DNA from: Coriolopsis trogii
Lineage: Eukaryota > Basidiomycota > Agaricomycetes > Polyporales > Polyporaceae
Reading direction: 5' to 3'
DNA length: 64,000 nt
Assembly (NCBI GenBank): GCA_020543525.1
Contig: JAHYIO010000023.1
Coordinates: forward strand, 558,001-622,000
Part shown: positions 45,407 to 61,204 of the stretch, one piece after another
Layout of the letters: every line of letters begins with the position of its first letter
Position numbering within the stretch: position 1 is the first letter of the stretch
The notes under the pieces: generated by a model
What the model saw: the letters and a program-made list of their open reading frames with translations, nothing else
Database searches by the model: none
Told to the model about the DNA's origin: nothing
Made by a program: the position numbers and the translations under genes

Positions 45407-46789
45407 CTAGGCCGCATGGATACGATCACGCAGGCAAATGTACTCTTCACCATCCACCGTAACCTCGTCCAACTGCTCCAAGCTCTCAACACATTCTATC
45501 CAGTCTACAACGCCTCGACCCTGCCATGGGCTATCGCAGTGAGTCACCGCGCACTCAAAGTCGGCCTTCAGCTTGTCCCGCCAAGTCTTCTTCGACCACT
45601 GAGGCTGGACACGTCTCATCTCCCCCAAGAACACGCCTCGGAGCTGCGTCACCTCCCACTCGTGCATGTGGCGGAAGAACAGCTCGTTGGGGGTCCCATC
45701 GTCCTCTACAGCGTAATCCTCACGTACAGGCTTCTCCGCGCGGTCCTCGAAGTCAAGAAAAGTCGGAACATGGCAGGCCAACCATAGCAGCAGCGCAGAG
45801 ACAGCATCCCGGTCGAGAATGCACGCTAGATGACCTGCGTCATCAACAAGAACGTTGTAGCCAGTCAGATGGTGATGGTGACCTCCGGCTGATCTTCGTT
45901 GTCATCGAGCAGGAATATGTGAGGAAGAATAGGCAGGGAGCCCGTCTCACCACTCCTTTGCCTCCGTACGGTCCTCGTCGTCCGTATCTGGGGAGGTGAC
46001 AATGTCTTCCACTCTCTTGAGGAGTAAAGCGAGCCGCATGGACAGCCATTCGTATGCCGACGAGAAAGGCCCGCGGGGGAGGTCCTGTTCGAGGGAGCTA
46101 TCCCAAAAGAAGTCCAGCGAGACGATGCGGCCCACCGTCACAAACATATCTGCACTCCCTGCGTGCTCCTGAAAGTGAAGATTCCCGATTCCCTCGAGCT
46201 TCGCGTCATGCAGATTCGCCTCGACCTCCACCAAGTCCTTCACGAACTGCACCTTCGCCTCCCAATCAACATTCTCCCAGCGCGCTCCAAGGCCTCTCCA
46301 GGTCGACATTCAACGAGTATCCATTCGAACCCGAGCTCGTTGTCACCAGATGCGTCGTATGCGAGTACTTTGGGGACGAGCTCCGGGCACACGATGTGGT
46401 CACGGACGAACGCAATCGTTGCCACTGTGCTGAGGGTGTTGTACCGCGGGTCAACGGGGGGCACCACCCGTAGCAAGTATTGAGAATCTGCGGAGAGGGC
46501 GGGAGAGGTTATCCTGTAGTTCCTATCGTAGTCGTAAATGTCGACACACAAGGCAACAGTGCAAGGGACGTCGGGGGACAACTGGAAGTGAGTGCGCACG
46601 ATGGACTCGATGGCGTTGAGAGAGGGCTCCATCTTCCACTCGATGTGGAAGACAAAGTGAGGCGTGACTCTCCCCTGCGAGACTCGCCGGCGCCATTGGC
46701 TAGTGGTCGGTCAGGGATGGTGACTGGGATGAAGTGCCGCAGCTGGATGTCTCGAGCTCGAGAATGTAGTTGTTGAAGTACTCGCTCAT
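45407..46789 (-). pseudogene. aminoglycoside-phosphotransferase-like kinase, apparently broken
   Basis: Fungal APH-type small-molecule kinase fold on the minus strand. Conserved pieces in order: HFVFHIEWKMEPSLNAIESI, ATIAFVRDHIVCPELVPKVL, ELGFEWILVECRPGEALE, then in a different frame RWENVDWEAKVQFVKDLVE and LEGIGNLHF, then GYNVLVDDAGHLACILDRD and ALLLWLACHVPTFLD. The last exon runs to a stop at 45407. Between ECRPGEALE and RWENVDWE, near 46262-46290, the frame changes with no room for an intron. The catalytic loop that should read H-x-D-x4-N has histidine in place of the aspartate (HHHHLTGYN, near 45870). Together these suggest a pseudogene, though a sequencing indel could explain the frame change. 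The 5' exons between 46633 and 46789 are uncertain. Confidence 0.6.
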
Positions 46790-47308
46790 GGCGACCTCAT
46801 CGACGACTTCCTTTGCGTATGCAACCTGCCCTGCAACCGTGACTTGATCCTAGACCTTGAGACAGCTTGATCCGTGTATGACTTGTTCGTCGTCTGCCGT
46901 CCGCCGTGCAAAATCCTCAGCTGTCCCGGCACGCAGCATCAGTTTTCGTCGCACATGACGATCAGAGCTGAAGCAGAAGTGAGAACAGAGAGCAACCCGG
47001 TGAAAGCAAGGTTGTAACGCAAGCAAGCAACTGCATTGCAGAAACTACTTACGTCATCGTATGGACTAGGAGTTGAGCGCTTCCCTGTAATCGCATGTTC
47101 GCGGCTTGCCACAAGTTCTGACCTCCTCTCGAACCTCCACTTCATTATTGGCGTAAAAGCAAATGCTCCACATCGTTTCTGGACCCATTAACGCCTGAAG
47201 TGCTCGCCCCCGACCTGTCAGGACTGTGCGCGTGCAATTCGTACTACCTTGAGGTTCCAACTGGTCGCTGGTCATCCAAGTTGGTAGAGCCGTCTTGTTG
47301 CGTCGCGA
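46790..47308. other. intergenic region
   Basis: A gap between the divergent starts of the APH-like gene and the F-box gene. No gene or repeat was recognised. Confidence 0.35.
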
Positions 47309-48895
47309 ATGGATCCAAGATCTAGAGCAGTTGCGTATGCTCGTTTCAGAGCATCTGAACGATCCTGGTTACTTACTGCCGCGTAGACCCTTCCCATAGA
47401 GACCTGCGAGCTCGTCATTGATCTCGTACCATGGACTTCGCATGATATTCATACGGACGACTTCGGGTCGACTCTTCGGAGCTGTTCTCTGGTCTGCCGC
47501 GCCTGGGTGACTCGCTCCCAGATACGATTGTTCAAGACCGTCGTTCTCTCTGATGCTAGGGATCTCGACAAATTCACCGCATTGCTCGATTCGTCTCCCC
47601 ACCTCGCACATCATGTCCGCTACCTTAATCTCTCCGGGTCGCTCTTGCACACGTCCCGGAGCGTGTTCGTGCTGCTTCCCACCGTTATATGTCTTCAATA
47701 CGTCTTGCCCAACCTGTACGGCCTTCTTGTGACACACTCCGCGCACGTCTGGGGAGACCGAAAACGCTTACACGCAAAGCTCGAGGACGACTCCGATGTA
47801 GCCGCAGAAGCCGCGAGTCCCTCTCTCGACGTATCATCGTCACTTCCGGACCCTATGGGCTTCCACTCCTCGTCACATACTGACGCACTTCGCGCAGTAA
47901 GGGTGCATAGGTCCAAGGCGTGGACGCTCCTTCCCTGTCTCCCTATCCATCCTCTCTTCCCAGGCTCACTGCGCCGTCCATTTGCACATCTCAGGAAACT
48001 CTTCCTGAGTAATGTCGTCTTTCCATCCTTCACGGACTTTGCGCGGACCCTGCACGCATTGAAAGGCCTACGTATGCTCCAGCTTGAATTTGTCCGTTCG
48101 CCCGTGCCCGGCAACAGTCTTCCTCTATGCTTCAGGAGGAGTGGATGCGCACACTCTACAGGCTGTAAATCCCAAACATCTCAGTTCCTTCCCGAACTTC
48201 AAATACTGATCGTAAGCTCTATCATACATCTTCATATCGGATTGGTGTTGACACGGGAGGGTCAGGTCAAGCAATGTACCCCGTACTTTACAGAGAGGCT
48301 CCTCTATGCACTGGGTCCTTCTCTGAACTTCGTCGAGGTGTACTCCACGGAGCCGTACCAGCTGCCCGGTAAGTTTCCGTCTCCGCTGCTGCCAATCTGT
48401 GAACTATACAACTCACGCAACATCATCTCCGTAGTTGATCCTGCGACAGGAAGACCTCCTGGACTGGATCTTAGTCGTTTCCGCTCTCTGATCGAGGTTC
48501 GCTTTGCAATGTGGCCATCCAACGTCGATCCAGCGGAAATCCTCTTCAGGAGTCTGTGCTCCTGGAACCCCTCGGCTCCTCTCCCCGTTTTCCGTGTGGG
48601 ATACTGCGGCGGAATGCCCCCTCCTGCCAGCCTCAGCAAATTAGGTGACGCCTTAGAAGCCATGTTCAGAGGAGAAGGCTACGATTGGTATCCTGACTTC
48701 AGAAGGAGCATACACGAGTATGTGGTACTCGTGGATAAAGTAGACGTGGAGCGAGAGGAGGTGATCCTCACGCCTCACGTGGAGCCGCCCGAAAGCAGAG
48801 CTCGGATGCATTCAGAGGAATGGCGAGAAGCTTTCGACATGCATTTCCCGACGATGTATCGGATCGGTGTTATACCTCCAGGAAGCCAACAGTGA
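47309..48895 (+). CDS. F-box-like protein
   Basis: Putative substrate adaptor of an SCF ubiquitin ligase, from a family hugely expanded in Agaricomycetes. The likely first exon is 47309-47329 (MDPRSRA). It splices to 47387, giving TLPIETCELVIDLVPW and LRSCSLVCRAWVTRSQIRLF, the typical F-box of this group. The rest is about 420 residues of divergent leucine-rich-type sequence with HLRKLFLSNVVFPSF and LKGLRMLQLEFV. Two in-frame or phase-preserving introns are likely: GTAAGC near 48211 to CAG near 48270, and GTAAGT near 48370 to TAG near 48436. The stop is TGA at 48893-48895. The target is unknown. The seven-residue first exon is inferred from splice signals and an in-frame TAG immediately before 47387. 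Confidence 0.75.
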
Positions 48896-49114
48896 GAATG
48901 ATCTCGTTGGGGGAGCCGTACATGCCACCGAACGATGAACGTTGAACAGTGACTTGTGACGACGGGGCCTCCCGGCTTGTCTACTCGTCCTAGAATCCTC
49001 CCGCTGCACTGAATCTGACGGCTTCACAAGGCATACATGTACATCACAGACAGAAGAAATAAGCACAGGCAGTCGAAAAACCCTCCATCTTACACACATA
49101 CAGTACACTCGCGG

Positions 49115-50919
49115 TCAATTACCGTCTTTCCAAGCATCGTCCCATCCAAGCGCGCTCCTGTCCCAATGTCCTTCCTTCTGGCCGTGCGACACCCACCCGA
49201 GAGTGTCCATCACGACGCCCGCAGCGCGCACGAATATCGTCCCGTCCACGTCCGCCATCCCCTCATGCGTCTCGCGTCCGTCGGCATCGATCGCTCCAAT
49301 TGCGCCTCCAGGTGGCGTGCGCCCGTACCGCTGTGCGGCGTAGTACAACGCGCGGATCACCTTCACCGTGTGCGCGTCGGGTGCGTGCAGCACGGACGCG
49401 ACAATCGCCGGCCATGGACTGCTGTCCGCCGCATCCCGTGGGTCGCCGATCGCCGCGCCGTCCGGCGTGAGCGACCTCTCACTTCCGTCTGCGTTCGGCG
49501 GTGAGGGCGTGGCCGTGTACGACATCATGAGCCCCGGGTCGATACGTGGCCGCCCGCGCACGGTGAGGTAGATGAGCAAGACAGGGACAAATGCGCGGAG
49601 AAGCGTTGCCTTGGACTCCATCGTCGGGATCGCCCGGATGAGCGAGGGGAGGAAGAGAGACGCGTTGAGCATGTGCATGAGGAAGAAGTCGAGGCGTGGC
49701 TTCCGGTCGCGCTTACCGGACCCGGCGAGGAGGAGCGTCGAGAGCCAGAGAAGCTCCTCGACCTTGTCGTCGAGCTCGGCTTGGCCGCGCGCAGTGTCCA
49801 CTTGCCACAGTGCGGAGAGCCGGCGGATCTCTTCTGGACGCCCGTCTGTAAGCGCGGCTTTGAACCGTGCGCTGAGGAGCGCGTCGGGATCGTAGGGCAT
49901 GACAGGCTTCATAATCTCGGAGTCGTACGCCTGGCGGAGGATGGAGAGCAGCGAGTGGCCCTTTGACGGTTGCCGGTGTGAGGGGTTGGCTGAGTTGTAT
50001 GAAAGCGTCTCTGGGAATGGCGGGGGACTCCGTAGATCGAAAAGCTCTGGATGGAACGCCGAATGAACAGCAGTTTGGGCAAGCGCTATAGGCGAATTCA
50101 GTGCTATAGTATGTAAAGATCCCTAGTATGGCATGATGCAAACCTTGCGCCACCATAGCAGCGCTCCCAAATTCCACGCCGTACTGGAAGATACGCGATG
50201 TGTCAGTAAGGGAGAGCGCATGTTCATGTTGTATGAGCGACTGACCCCCGTTTGGATTAACGGGTGTAATCTGAGCGTATTTCGGTTAGTCCACGCCAGC
50301 AAAACGCTTGAGAGTGGCTCACGCTCCGCCGATGAATCTCAGCAACATCAACGCGCCGTTCCCATTGGCGGCTGGTGCAAAGATATATTTCTCCAGTGCT
50401 TCACCAACACCTTCAGAAGCAACCTCTTCCGTGAAGAATTCGAGGTAGCTCGCGTAGTATCTGGGAGGATTTGAACATGTATCCCCCTGCGTGGATAGCA
50501 ACCTCAGACGCACCTTTCGTCTCCGAGAAAGTCGCTCCAGTTTTGCAGCATTATCGTCTCTTGCACGGCCTCGAGCTTTCCCGCCTTCCGCTCAAAGAGG
50601 AGTTGACCTGACTGATCTTTGGCCTCTTCGTCGTATATTTTCTGCAGGAGGGACGTGGAGGCGCCCAAGTCGTACGCCGCCAACAAGCTACAGTAGCAAG
50701 GAAGGCAGCCAGCTGCGTCAGTCGCGAAACCGCTGGCAAATTGGAGGCATACTGGTGGCTGAGGTGGTTATGGAAACCGACCCTGCCCCAGAAACAGTGA
50801 TGCTGTCGCCTGTCCTCCTCCAGCAGGCGCTCTGTGGTGCGTTTCGTCTCGAAGGTCGTGCCAGGCAAGTTCAATATGCCCTGTGTTATCGAGGGTGAGA
50901 GCTTCCCGTTGCCTGTCAT
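49115..50919 (-). CDS. questin-oxidase family protein (DUF4243)
   Basis: Family of fungal oxidative enzymes that includes GedK (anthraquinone ring cleavage) and AflY (aflatoxin pathway). Spliced on the minus strand, roughly 450-480 residues. The start MTGNGKLSPSITQGILNLPG is followed by the family's histidine-rich hallmark HHCFWGRVGFHNHLSHQ. After an intron come LLAAYDLGASTSLLQKIYDE, then NWSDFLGDE, YYASYLEFFTEEV and LEKYIFAPAANGNGALMLLRF. The next pieces contain ALHPLIQTG, YGVEFGSAAMVAQGL and FHPELFDLR. The last exon carries MKPVMPYDPDALLSARF, HMLNASLFLPSL, DAHTVKVIRALYYAAQRYG and ends WKDGN. Conserved His residues look intact, so it is probably active. Many basidiomycete members sit outside any biosynthetic cluster, so the substrate is open. 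Confidence 0.85.
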
Positions 50920-51203
50920 GTTGACTGTGGTATTGAAGATGATGAGCGTAGAGGACAAATGAGACGAAGGAAGGCAGCTGACCGGATGACCTGTATATAT
51001 AGGGTTCATGGGAATGGACGTGTCATATGATCCCATCGGTCTCATGCATGCGAACCTAAAGGCTTGACGCACGGAAGGCCTGACAAGCAGGTTCGGTCAG
51101 TGTGTAACATGTCGCGTTCTGCGAGAGTGTCGCGAGAGCCATGAGATGAACGTAATGTGCAATTGTACAAAAAGCAGACGAGATAGGCAAATACAAGGTG
51201 TAA

Positions 51204-55061
<3,858 letters not shown>

Positions 55062-55581
55062 GGACGTTGCGGCGAGGAAGTACAAGTGTCACGTGCGGGC
55101 TTGCATGTGTCAAGACGCGACGGGCGTCTGAAGTGCCTAATGGGGACGTTCGGCGTCGCTGTTCTGCATTACTCAACACCGAGGTCGACTCATGGCAACA
55201 TGTCCCTCAACACCTCAAGTAAACGCACACTTCATTCGGACTTACGGGCGCTGACTCATTTTCTGATTACTGAGAGAGTTCTATGTCCCAAGAGTCGCTC
55301 ACATGCATGAGACATGTGAGTCACACCTGCGAATCGGTGAGTGCTGCCACTACGCATACAGACATACAAGCCGTTCCAAGGCCGAGCGTTTGAGTCATCA
55401 ACACCTCTCATGCCCAGGTTTGCTGTTGATAGTAATGAAGCAGAATGGCGTACAGATGCCCGGGGCAGCTAGGCGATCTCTTCGCATATAAGCACCAGCT
55501 TCTTCTGCCGATAGCCATCATCCACTCCAACCCGGTCAGGACTCAGTGTGTTCCTTTCCTCGTCGTTTCATCACCATAATT
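55062..55581. promoter_or_regulatory. shared upstream region, prp2 and hydrolase
   Basis: The 520 bases between the divergent starts contain a TATA-like ATATAAG at 55486-55492, 90 bases before the plus-strand start at 55582. No other gene was seen. Confidence 0.5.
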
Positions 55582-56668
55582 ATGGCAGCTCGAACACATA
55601 TCAAGTCAGTGGTGGTCGACAACGGCATTGAGCTCCTCTACCGAGAGGCAGTACCTGTTGCTTCGAAGGCCACGGCAGACTTGCCCGTCGTTCTACTTCT
55701 ACACGGCTTCCCGACTTCCTCGTTCCAGTACCGCGACCTCATTCCAGTGCTTGCACAGAAGTACAGAGTTATCGCACCTGACCTTCCCGGGTACGGCTTC
55801 ACCGTTGTTCCCGAGGACCGCAAGTACGAGTATACTTTCGCCTCCCTCGCCAAGACCATCATCGCTTTCCTGGACGCCCTCCAGATCAAGAAGTTTGCTG
55901 TTTACATCTTTGACTATGGGTCCCCTACTGCCTTTAGGTATGTGCTTCGTACAGATTGATCCTTCATGATGATGTCTTACTGGTGTTGAATTGAAGGATC
56001 GCTCTTCAGCGACCGGAGGCAGTGACGGCCATCATCACGCAGAACGGGAATGCATATGTGGACGGATTCGGAACGTCCTTCTGGGCAGATGTGAAGAAAG
56101 CATGGGCAGACCCCTCTAAGGAGACTATTGACAAGCTGAGTGCAAGCATTGTCGCGTTTGACACGACAAAGTGGCAGGTCAGCGTCTCTACGGTGACTCT
56201 ACGAATCATGTTCCTCGTCGCTGACGTTTGATTGATGCACTACAGTATGTCAACGGTGCTCCAAACCCAACTGCCATACCTCCGGAGACATATCATCTCG
56301 ACTACTACCTCATGACGCGTCCTGGGAACGCGCAAATCCAGCTCGACTACATTCTCGATTACAGGACGAACGTCGAGTTGTATCCTGCCTTCCAGAAGTA
56401 TCTCCGCGAGTACAAGCCTCCCGTGCTTGCAGTATGGGGGAAGAATGATGAAATCTTTATACCTGCTGGGGCGGAAGCTTATAAGAGGGATGTCCCTGAT
56501 GCTGTGATCAAGTTTGTGGATGCGGGACACTTTGCTCTGTACGTCTCTTCAGACTCACAACGCTACCCCCTCTGGTACCTACCGCTAACGTCAATATTCC
56601 ACAGTGAGAGTGCTTTGGAGGAAATTGGTAGAGAAATACTGGCCTTTTTGGAAGCCCGTGGAATCTAG
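55582..56668 (+). CDS. alpha/beta hydrolase, haloalkane-dehalogenase/epoxide-hydrolase-like
   Basis: Four exons, 55582-55937, 55997-56177, 56246-56538 and 56605-56668, join in phase to 297 residues. The oxyanion motif is LLHGFPTSSFQYRDLIP. YRVIAPDLPGYGFT follows. The nucleophile position reads IFDYGSPTAFR, i.e. aspartate in a D-Y-G elbow rather than Ser, as in dehalogenases and epoxide hydrolases. The acid candidate is in WGKNDEIFIPAG, and the histidine is in FVDAGHFALES. Such proteins are widespread in soil fungi and bacteria as scavengers of xenobiotics or lipids. There is no signal peptide. The TATA-like element upstream suggests regulated expression, which is inference. Confidence 0.9.
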
Positions 56669-57318
56669 ACTAGGATGTGTGCGATGGAGCATCCCTACTA
56701 TCATAATCGACGCGCCTGGTCGAGTATCCTGTAGTAGCACTGTATCGTCCTATCACGATCTGGTGTAAAATGAAGTGTTTGTGATATGTTCTGAACACGC
56801 AAGTCGGCCACTATGTGCGCCAGATGAGAGTGGACTGGAGGACAAGGAAGGGGATGAGACGCGACACGCGAAGCACATGACCGCGTCTTGCCTCGTGTCG
56901 TCCATGAGTTCAACCACGCCTGGGCGTCTACAAAGTCCAACAAAGATCTCGTCCGCCACTCGCTCTTCCTCCGCCTCCGCCCTGTTCCCCTCGCGTCCTC
57001 TGCGACCCCTCGTCTACAACATTCGCAAGCGACAAACTCTCCCCCAAGGCTTCCCTCAACACTCTCAAGGCCTACTGAGTACTGTGAGTATCACCATCAT
57101 GTTGGCCCGGATCACTTCTGCGGTGGTCCCCACAGAAATCCTATTGTTCGCTCCTTTTGACCACAATGCGCGTTAGATTGCAGTACCCAACGTGTGCACC
57201 GGCCCCTGGCTACACTCAAGGTTAGTCCACGTGTCATCTATTGGTGCGTCATTCAGTGAATCGACGACAAGCCCGAGCTCATCATGAGACCCCAGCGAAA
57301 TCGCATTGCCGCTAATCC
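56669..57318. other. upstream region of mps1, possible extra 5' exon
   Basis: A plus-strand frame starting at 56904 (MSSTTPGRLQSPTKISS..., Ser/Pro/Arg-rich) runs to a GTGAGT near 57081 and resembles kinase N-terminal disorder. It may be a 5' exon of mps1 or an upstream reading frame. I could not fix an in-phase join to 57319, so it is not added to the gene. Confidence 0.3.
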
Positions 57319-59929
57319 ATGGCAACCTTCATGACTGCCCACTCTTATACCCTCGTGGACAGGCGTGATTCACTGCCTGGTACACCCTCACATTCACCAC
57401 CTCCGTCCCGGGATGGTCAGAAACTGCAAGTTTCCCCCGCCAACTCGGACGACTCCTCCATCGCCGACCTTTCTGACCTCTCCTTCAATTATGAGCGCAA
57501 TTCTCGCGGCGAGATTGTACGCGTATCCAAGGGCTCCTCGAAGTCTTCGACTCCGCCCACGCCTTCCGATACGCCCCCCAGACAACCATCTCCTAAGCTT
57601 GCGCCCCCAACTTACTCCAGACCAGCTCCTCTTGCCCGGTCAGAATCCCTGCCGCAAGAGTCTCTCTACCACCCACGTCAGTTCCAGCGCGTTGCTTCAG
57701 GGCCGATGGCAATCACGCCGGTCGGGACTTCTCGCGGCTTCTCCCAGCTTGCGTCGACGAACGCCGGCACTGGGAGGAAGATCGGCGGCCCTCGACGCGT
57801 TCGGCTAGACGAAATCCACGAAAGTGAACCTCAGCACCACAAACTGGGTGCTCAGAACAGCGTTCCATTCGGAGCGAGTGTGGACGAGAAGGAGAACCAG
57901 CGAGCAGCACGGATGATTCGCCCTGCGCGTTCGGTGGGGAAGCAGCTCGGATCTGACAGGATAGCTGAGGTCAGTGAGGACGAGCCTCCGATCCAACCCG
58001 CAGTACCACCACACGCGCCTCCATACATTGGGGGCGCCCACCATGCTATACGTCCCCGTCGGTCCGCAAGCCTCAGCGATGCACCTCCTTTGGCTGATTC
58101 GTTGTCGGAGAAGCCAGCAGGTCATATGCGACCTGGGACATCACTGGGTGCGCGCCGAGTGACGCTGGAGGAGAAGATGCGCCAGGAACGGGAGATTGCG
58201 TTGGAGGAAGGGTACGCGAATGCACGACGGGAAGCGGAAGAGGCAGCAGGTGCGTTAGTACGTCTCATCCGAAAGGTCAGTACTTGACGCGAAGTAGCAC
58301 GCGCGCACGGCCACGCCCCGTCTCCTACCCACCTCGCTCAACAGCATTTACGGCACCAGCGTAAGGACTCTGACACCATGCGTGGCCAGGCTGGTTCACC
58401 AACGGTCGTTGAGGGTGGTCGGCATCGACGGAGTGATCCGGCTCTGGAGGCTGCAGCACAGAAAAACGCTCAATGGAACGACGATCTCCCCATGCCTGTA
58501 ACCTCAAGAGCCGCACCTTCTGTAGCGATGCATGGGAACTCCCAAAGCGAAAGGTCAAAGACCGTAATAGTACGTGCGTGTGTACAACGTCTTCGCCCTC
58601 AATACTTATTTCGGAGTCTGGCAGGTGAACAAAAAGAGTTATCAACGCTTGGATGTGCTTGGTAGAGGTGGATCGTCGCGTGTGCACAGGGTCATAAGCC
58701 CTAACAACGAGACCTTCGCCTTGAAGCGTGTTTCACTAGACAAAGTGGACCAGGAAACGATAGCGGGATACATGAACGAGATTTCCCTTCTCAAACGACT
58801 TGAAGGCAACCAACGGATCATCAGGTTGTTCGACAGCGAAGTGAAGCAGGGTTCGGGGGGAAGCAAGGGGCAATTATTGCTCGTGATGGAGTGCGGAGAG
58901 GTAGACCTGGCGAGACTCTTGATGGAGCAGCAGAAGGAACCCTTCGATCCTGTTTGGGTTGCATACTATTGGAAACAGGTACGTCATTGTGTCTCGATTT
59001 CATTTCATACGTCTCAAACCGTCACTCGTAGATGCTTCAAGCCGTCCAGGTCATTCACGAGGAGAAGATTGTTCATTCCGATCTCAAGCCTGCAAACTTC
59101 GTCGTCGTCAAGGGGCAGCTCAAGCTCATTGACTTTGGTATCGCAAACGCCATCGCAAACGACACCACCAACATCCAGCGTGACCACCAGATAGGCACGG
59201 TGAACTACATGTCACCGGAGGCCATTGAGCTTTCCGATGGCAATCGCCGTTTGAAAGTCGGCCGTCCCTCGGATGTATGGTCCCTTGGTTGCATCCTTTA
59301 CCAGATGGTGTACGGCTCCCCGCCGTTCTCCGGGTATCAGAACCTCCTGCTGAAGCTGAAGCTGATCCCGGACGAGAACCACGTGATCGACTTCCCGGAG
59401 TATGCGGTACCCCTCCCGCCGCGCAAGAAGGACGGGTCTCCCCCTTCATCCCCGCCTCCAAACCTCGATCATCTCAAGGTCCGGGTACCGCAGAGTATCA
59501 TCAACACAATGAAGAGCTGTCTCATCCGGAACCCGAAGGCGAGGGCTACCATCCCTACGCTTTTACAGCAGAACTGGCTAGAACGTATGTCTTCTCATAT
59601 CCGTTTTCTCTGATGTTATCCCGGAGCCAACGGTGTGCTTTGTAGCTGAACCAACACTGCCCCCGCTTCCCCCGCCGCCGCCGCCGCCTCGGCCCAGGCA
59701 CCCGGAACTGACGCTCAAGGACGACGAGACGATCATCAACCCGCACTACATGCAGCAGCTGCTCACGTACGGTATCCGGTTAGTACTTGAACGTCCGGAT
59801 GTCGCGAATTGGACGGACGACGATATCAAGGCTGATGCTGAGCGGCTCGTCATGGAGCTGAAGAACATCAACCGGAATGCAGCACTCGTGGCACAGGCTG
59901 CCATGTATGCTGACGATGATGCACCATAG
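57319..59929 (+). CDS. mps1: dual-specificity spindle checkpoint kinase Mps1/TTK
   Basis: Kinase that recruits checkpoint proteins to unattached kinetochores and helps spindle-pole duplication. Five exons, 57319-58275, 58345-58569, 58625-58978, 59032-59584 and 59646-59929, join in phase to 790 residues. The first 400 residues are disordered Ser/Pro/Arg-rich sequence with a short coiled-coil-like helix (EEKMRQEREIALEEGYANAR). The kinase domain begins YQRLDVLGRGGSSRVHRV, with lysine in TFALKRVSLD. The catalytic loop VHSDLKPANFVV and DFGIANAI are followed by the TTK-type activation segment IGTVNYMSPEAI and SDVWSLGCILYQMVYG. After the domain comes a proline run (PPLPPPPPPPRPRHP) and a conserved-looking helical tail. 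HSDLKP and the TVNYM-type activation loop are specific to Mps1. Confidence 0.94.
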
Positions 59930-61204
59930 TCGTCGACGCATACGCTCTGGTGTCTTGTATCCTCCTTCCCCGCTGCTCTACCATCTACCCGATGAGCCCT
60001 ATCCGGCGATCCCGGACAGACAAGCGTAGCGATGCGGTTCTCACTGCACGATAGCAGTGTACCATCGTTGGATGTACTTGCGCCCGTCATACCAGGCAGT
60101 GGTGGTCGGGCGGCCGGACGGTTCATGACGGCTCGTCGATTATGCTTTGTTAACACTTCGTTTCCTGGATTGAGTTTGTTTGATTATCTCGCTATGCTAT
60201 GTCTTCGCTTCACCGCTATCGCTTTTCCTCTGTCCCACTGCATCACCCATACCATAATCATCGTCCAGGCCACCCATACAGATTCAGTTCCCTCTCTCCT
60301 CCGATGCGCCTGCGCACACCTACACCCCTGGGCCTTCCCTGCATTTCATTCCCCCCCTCGCTTGCATGCCCATGTGTCGTGGATTTGGACTAGCCTCGTT
60401 ATCGGTTCTACAAACACCCCGCATTGGTCCCGTGGGCGGGCCACCCTCATACTGTACTACCATAGTTCTGCATCCCAATGTCGCTGTCTCTACACATACA
60501 CATGCCATTTGTACGTTCCACTGCAGCATCAAGGCCCGAATCATAAAACATTTTCTGTCAGGCCTTTACGAGTCTCCTCGCTAGTCGTCCTCTTCTTTTG
60601 CTGTGCTGTTCGCAACATGCTCTGAGTGTTTGAGTTCGTCGCTGATCATAACTTCTGATTATATATTGTAGTACTCTCCTGCGGTGTTTGAGGCTTTCAT
60701 GTGTGAATCTATTCCTTTCGCGATCTCGTAACGCGCGACTCGAGCTGCCATACTGCGCAAAGTACACTGTCGTAGCCCGGCCGACGGATACTAACCGTGA
60801 CCACGTTCAAGGGTTGGCTATCGCCTGTCCTCACCGATACTGGCAGGTCTTGCTGTTGTGCCGATGAAAGGACTGCAGGAACATCGTGTGGCAACTCATG
60901 ATCACTTGTGCATTCTAGGTCCTGACCGGCTCGATCATCTCCCAAAGCGTGTTTGTGAACTCAATTCCGGGCTCACCAATGCGCCTCTGACGACGACGTC
61001 CAGTGTGCTCGTTTGCAGACTCGTACTACTTCTGCGCACCGTCTGTCACCGTCTCTCGCACGAACCAACTGAACTGCAGACCACCGACGCCTTGGCAGAG
61101 CCGCTCGGACTTATCTACAACCAATATGATGTCGACAGCACTGATACACGCGAAGCCACAAGGTACGCTAACGATAGGTACACGACACACGAGATGCTCA
61201 AGAC
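59930..61204. other. region downstream of mps1, possible tail of the dehydrogenase gene
   Basis: Mostly non-coding. On the minus strand, 60983-60915 reads RRIGEPGIEFTNTLWEMIEP and ends in a stop. 61161-61054 reads GFACISAVDIILVVDKSERL and on to SWFVRET. Splice signals could join these to the acyl-CoA dehydrogenase C terminus, but the dehydrogenase is already of full length without them. They could also be a separate small gene. Confidence 0.3.
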
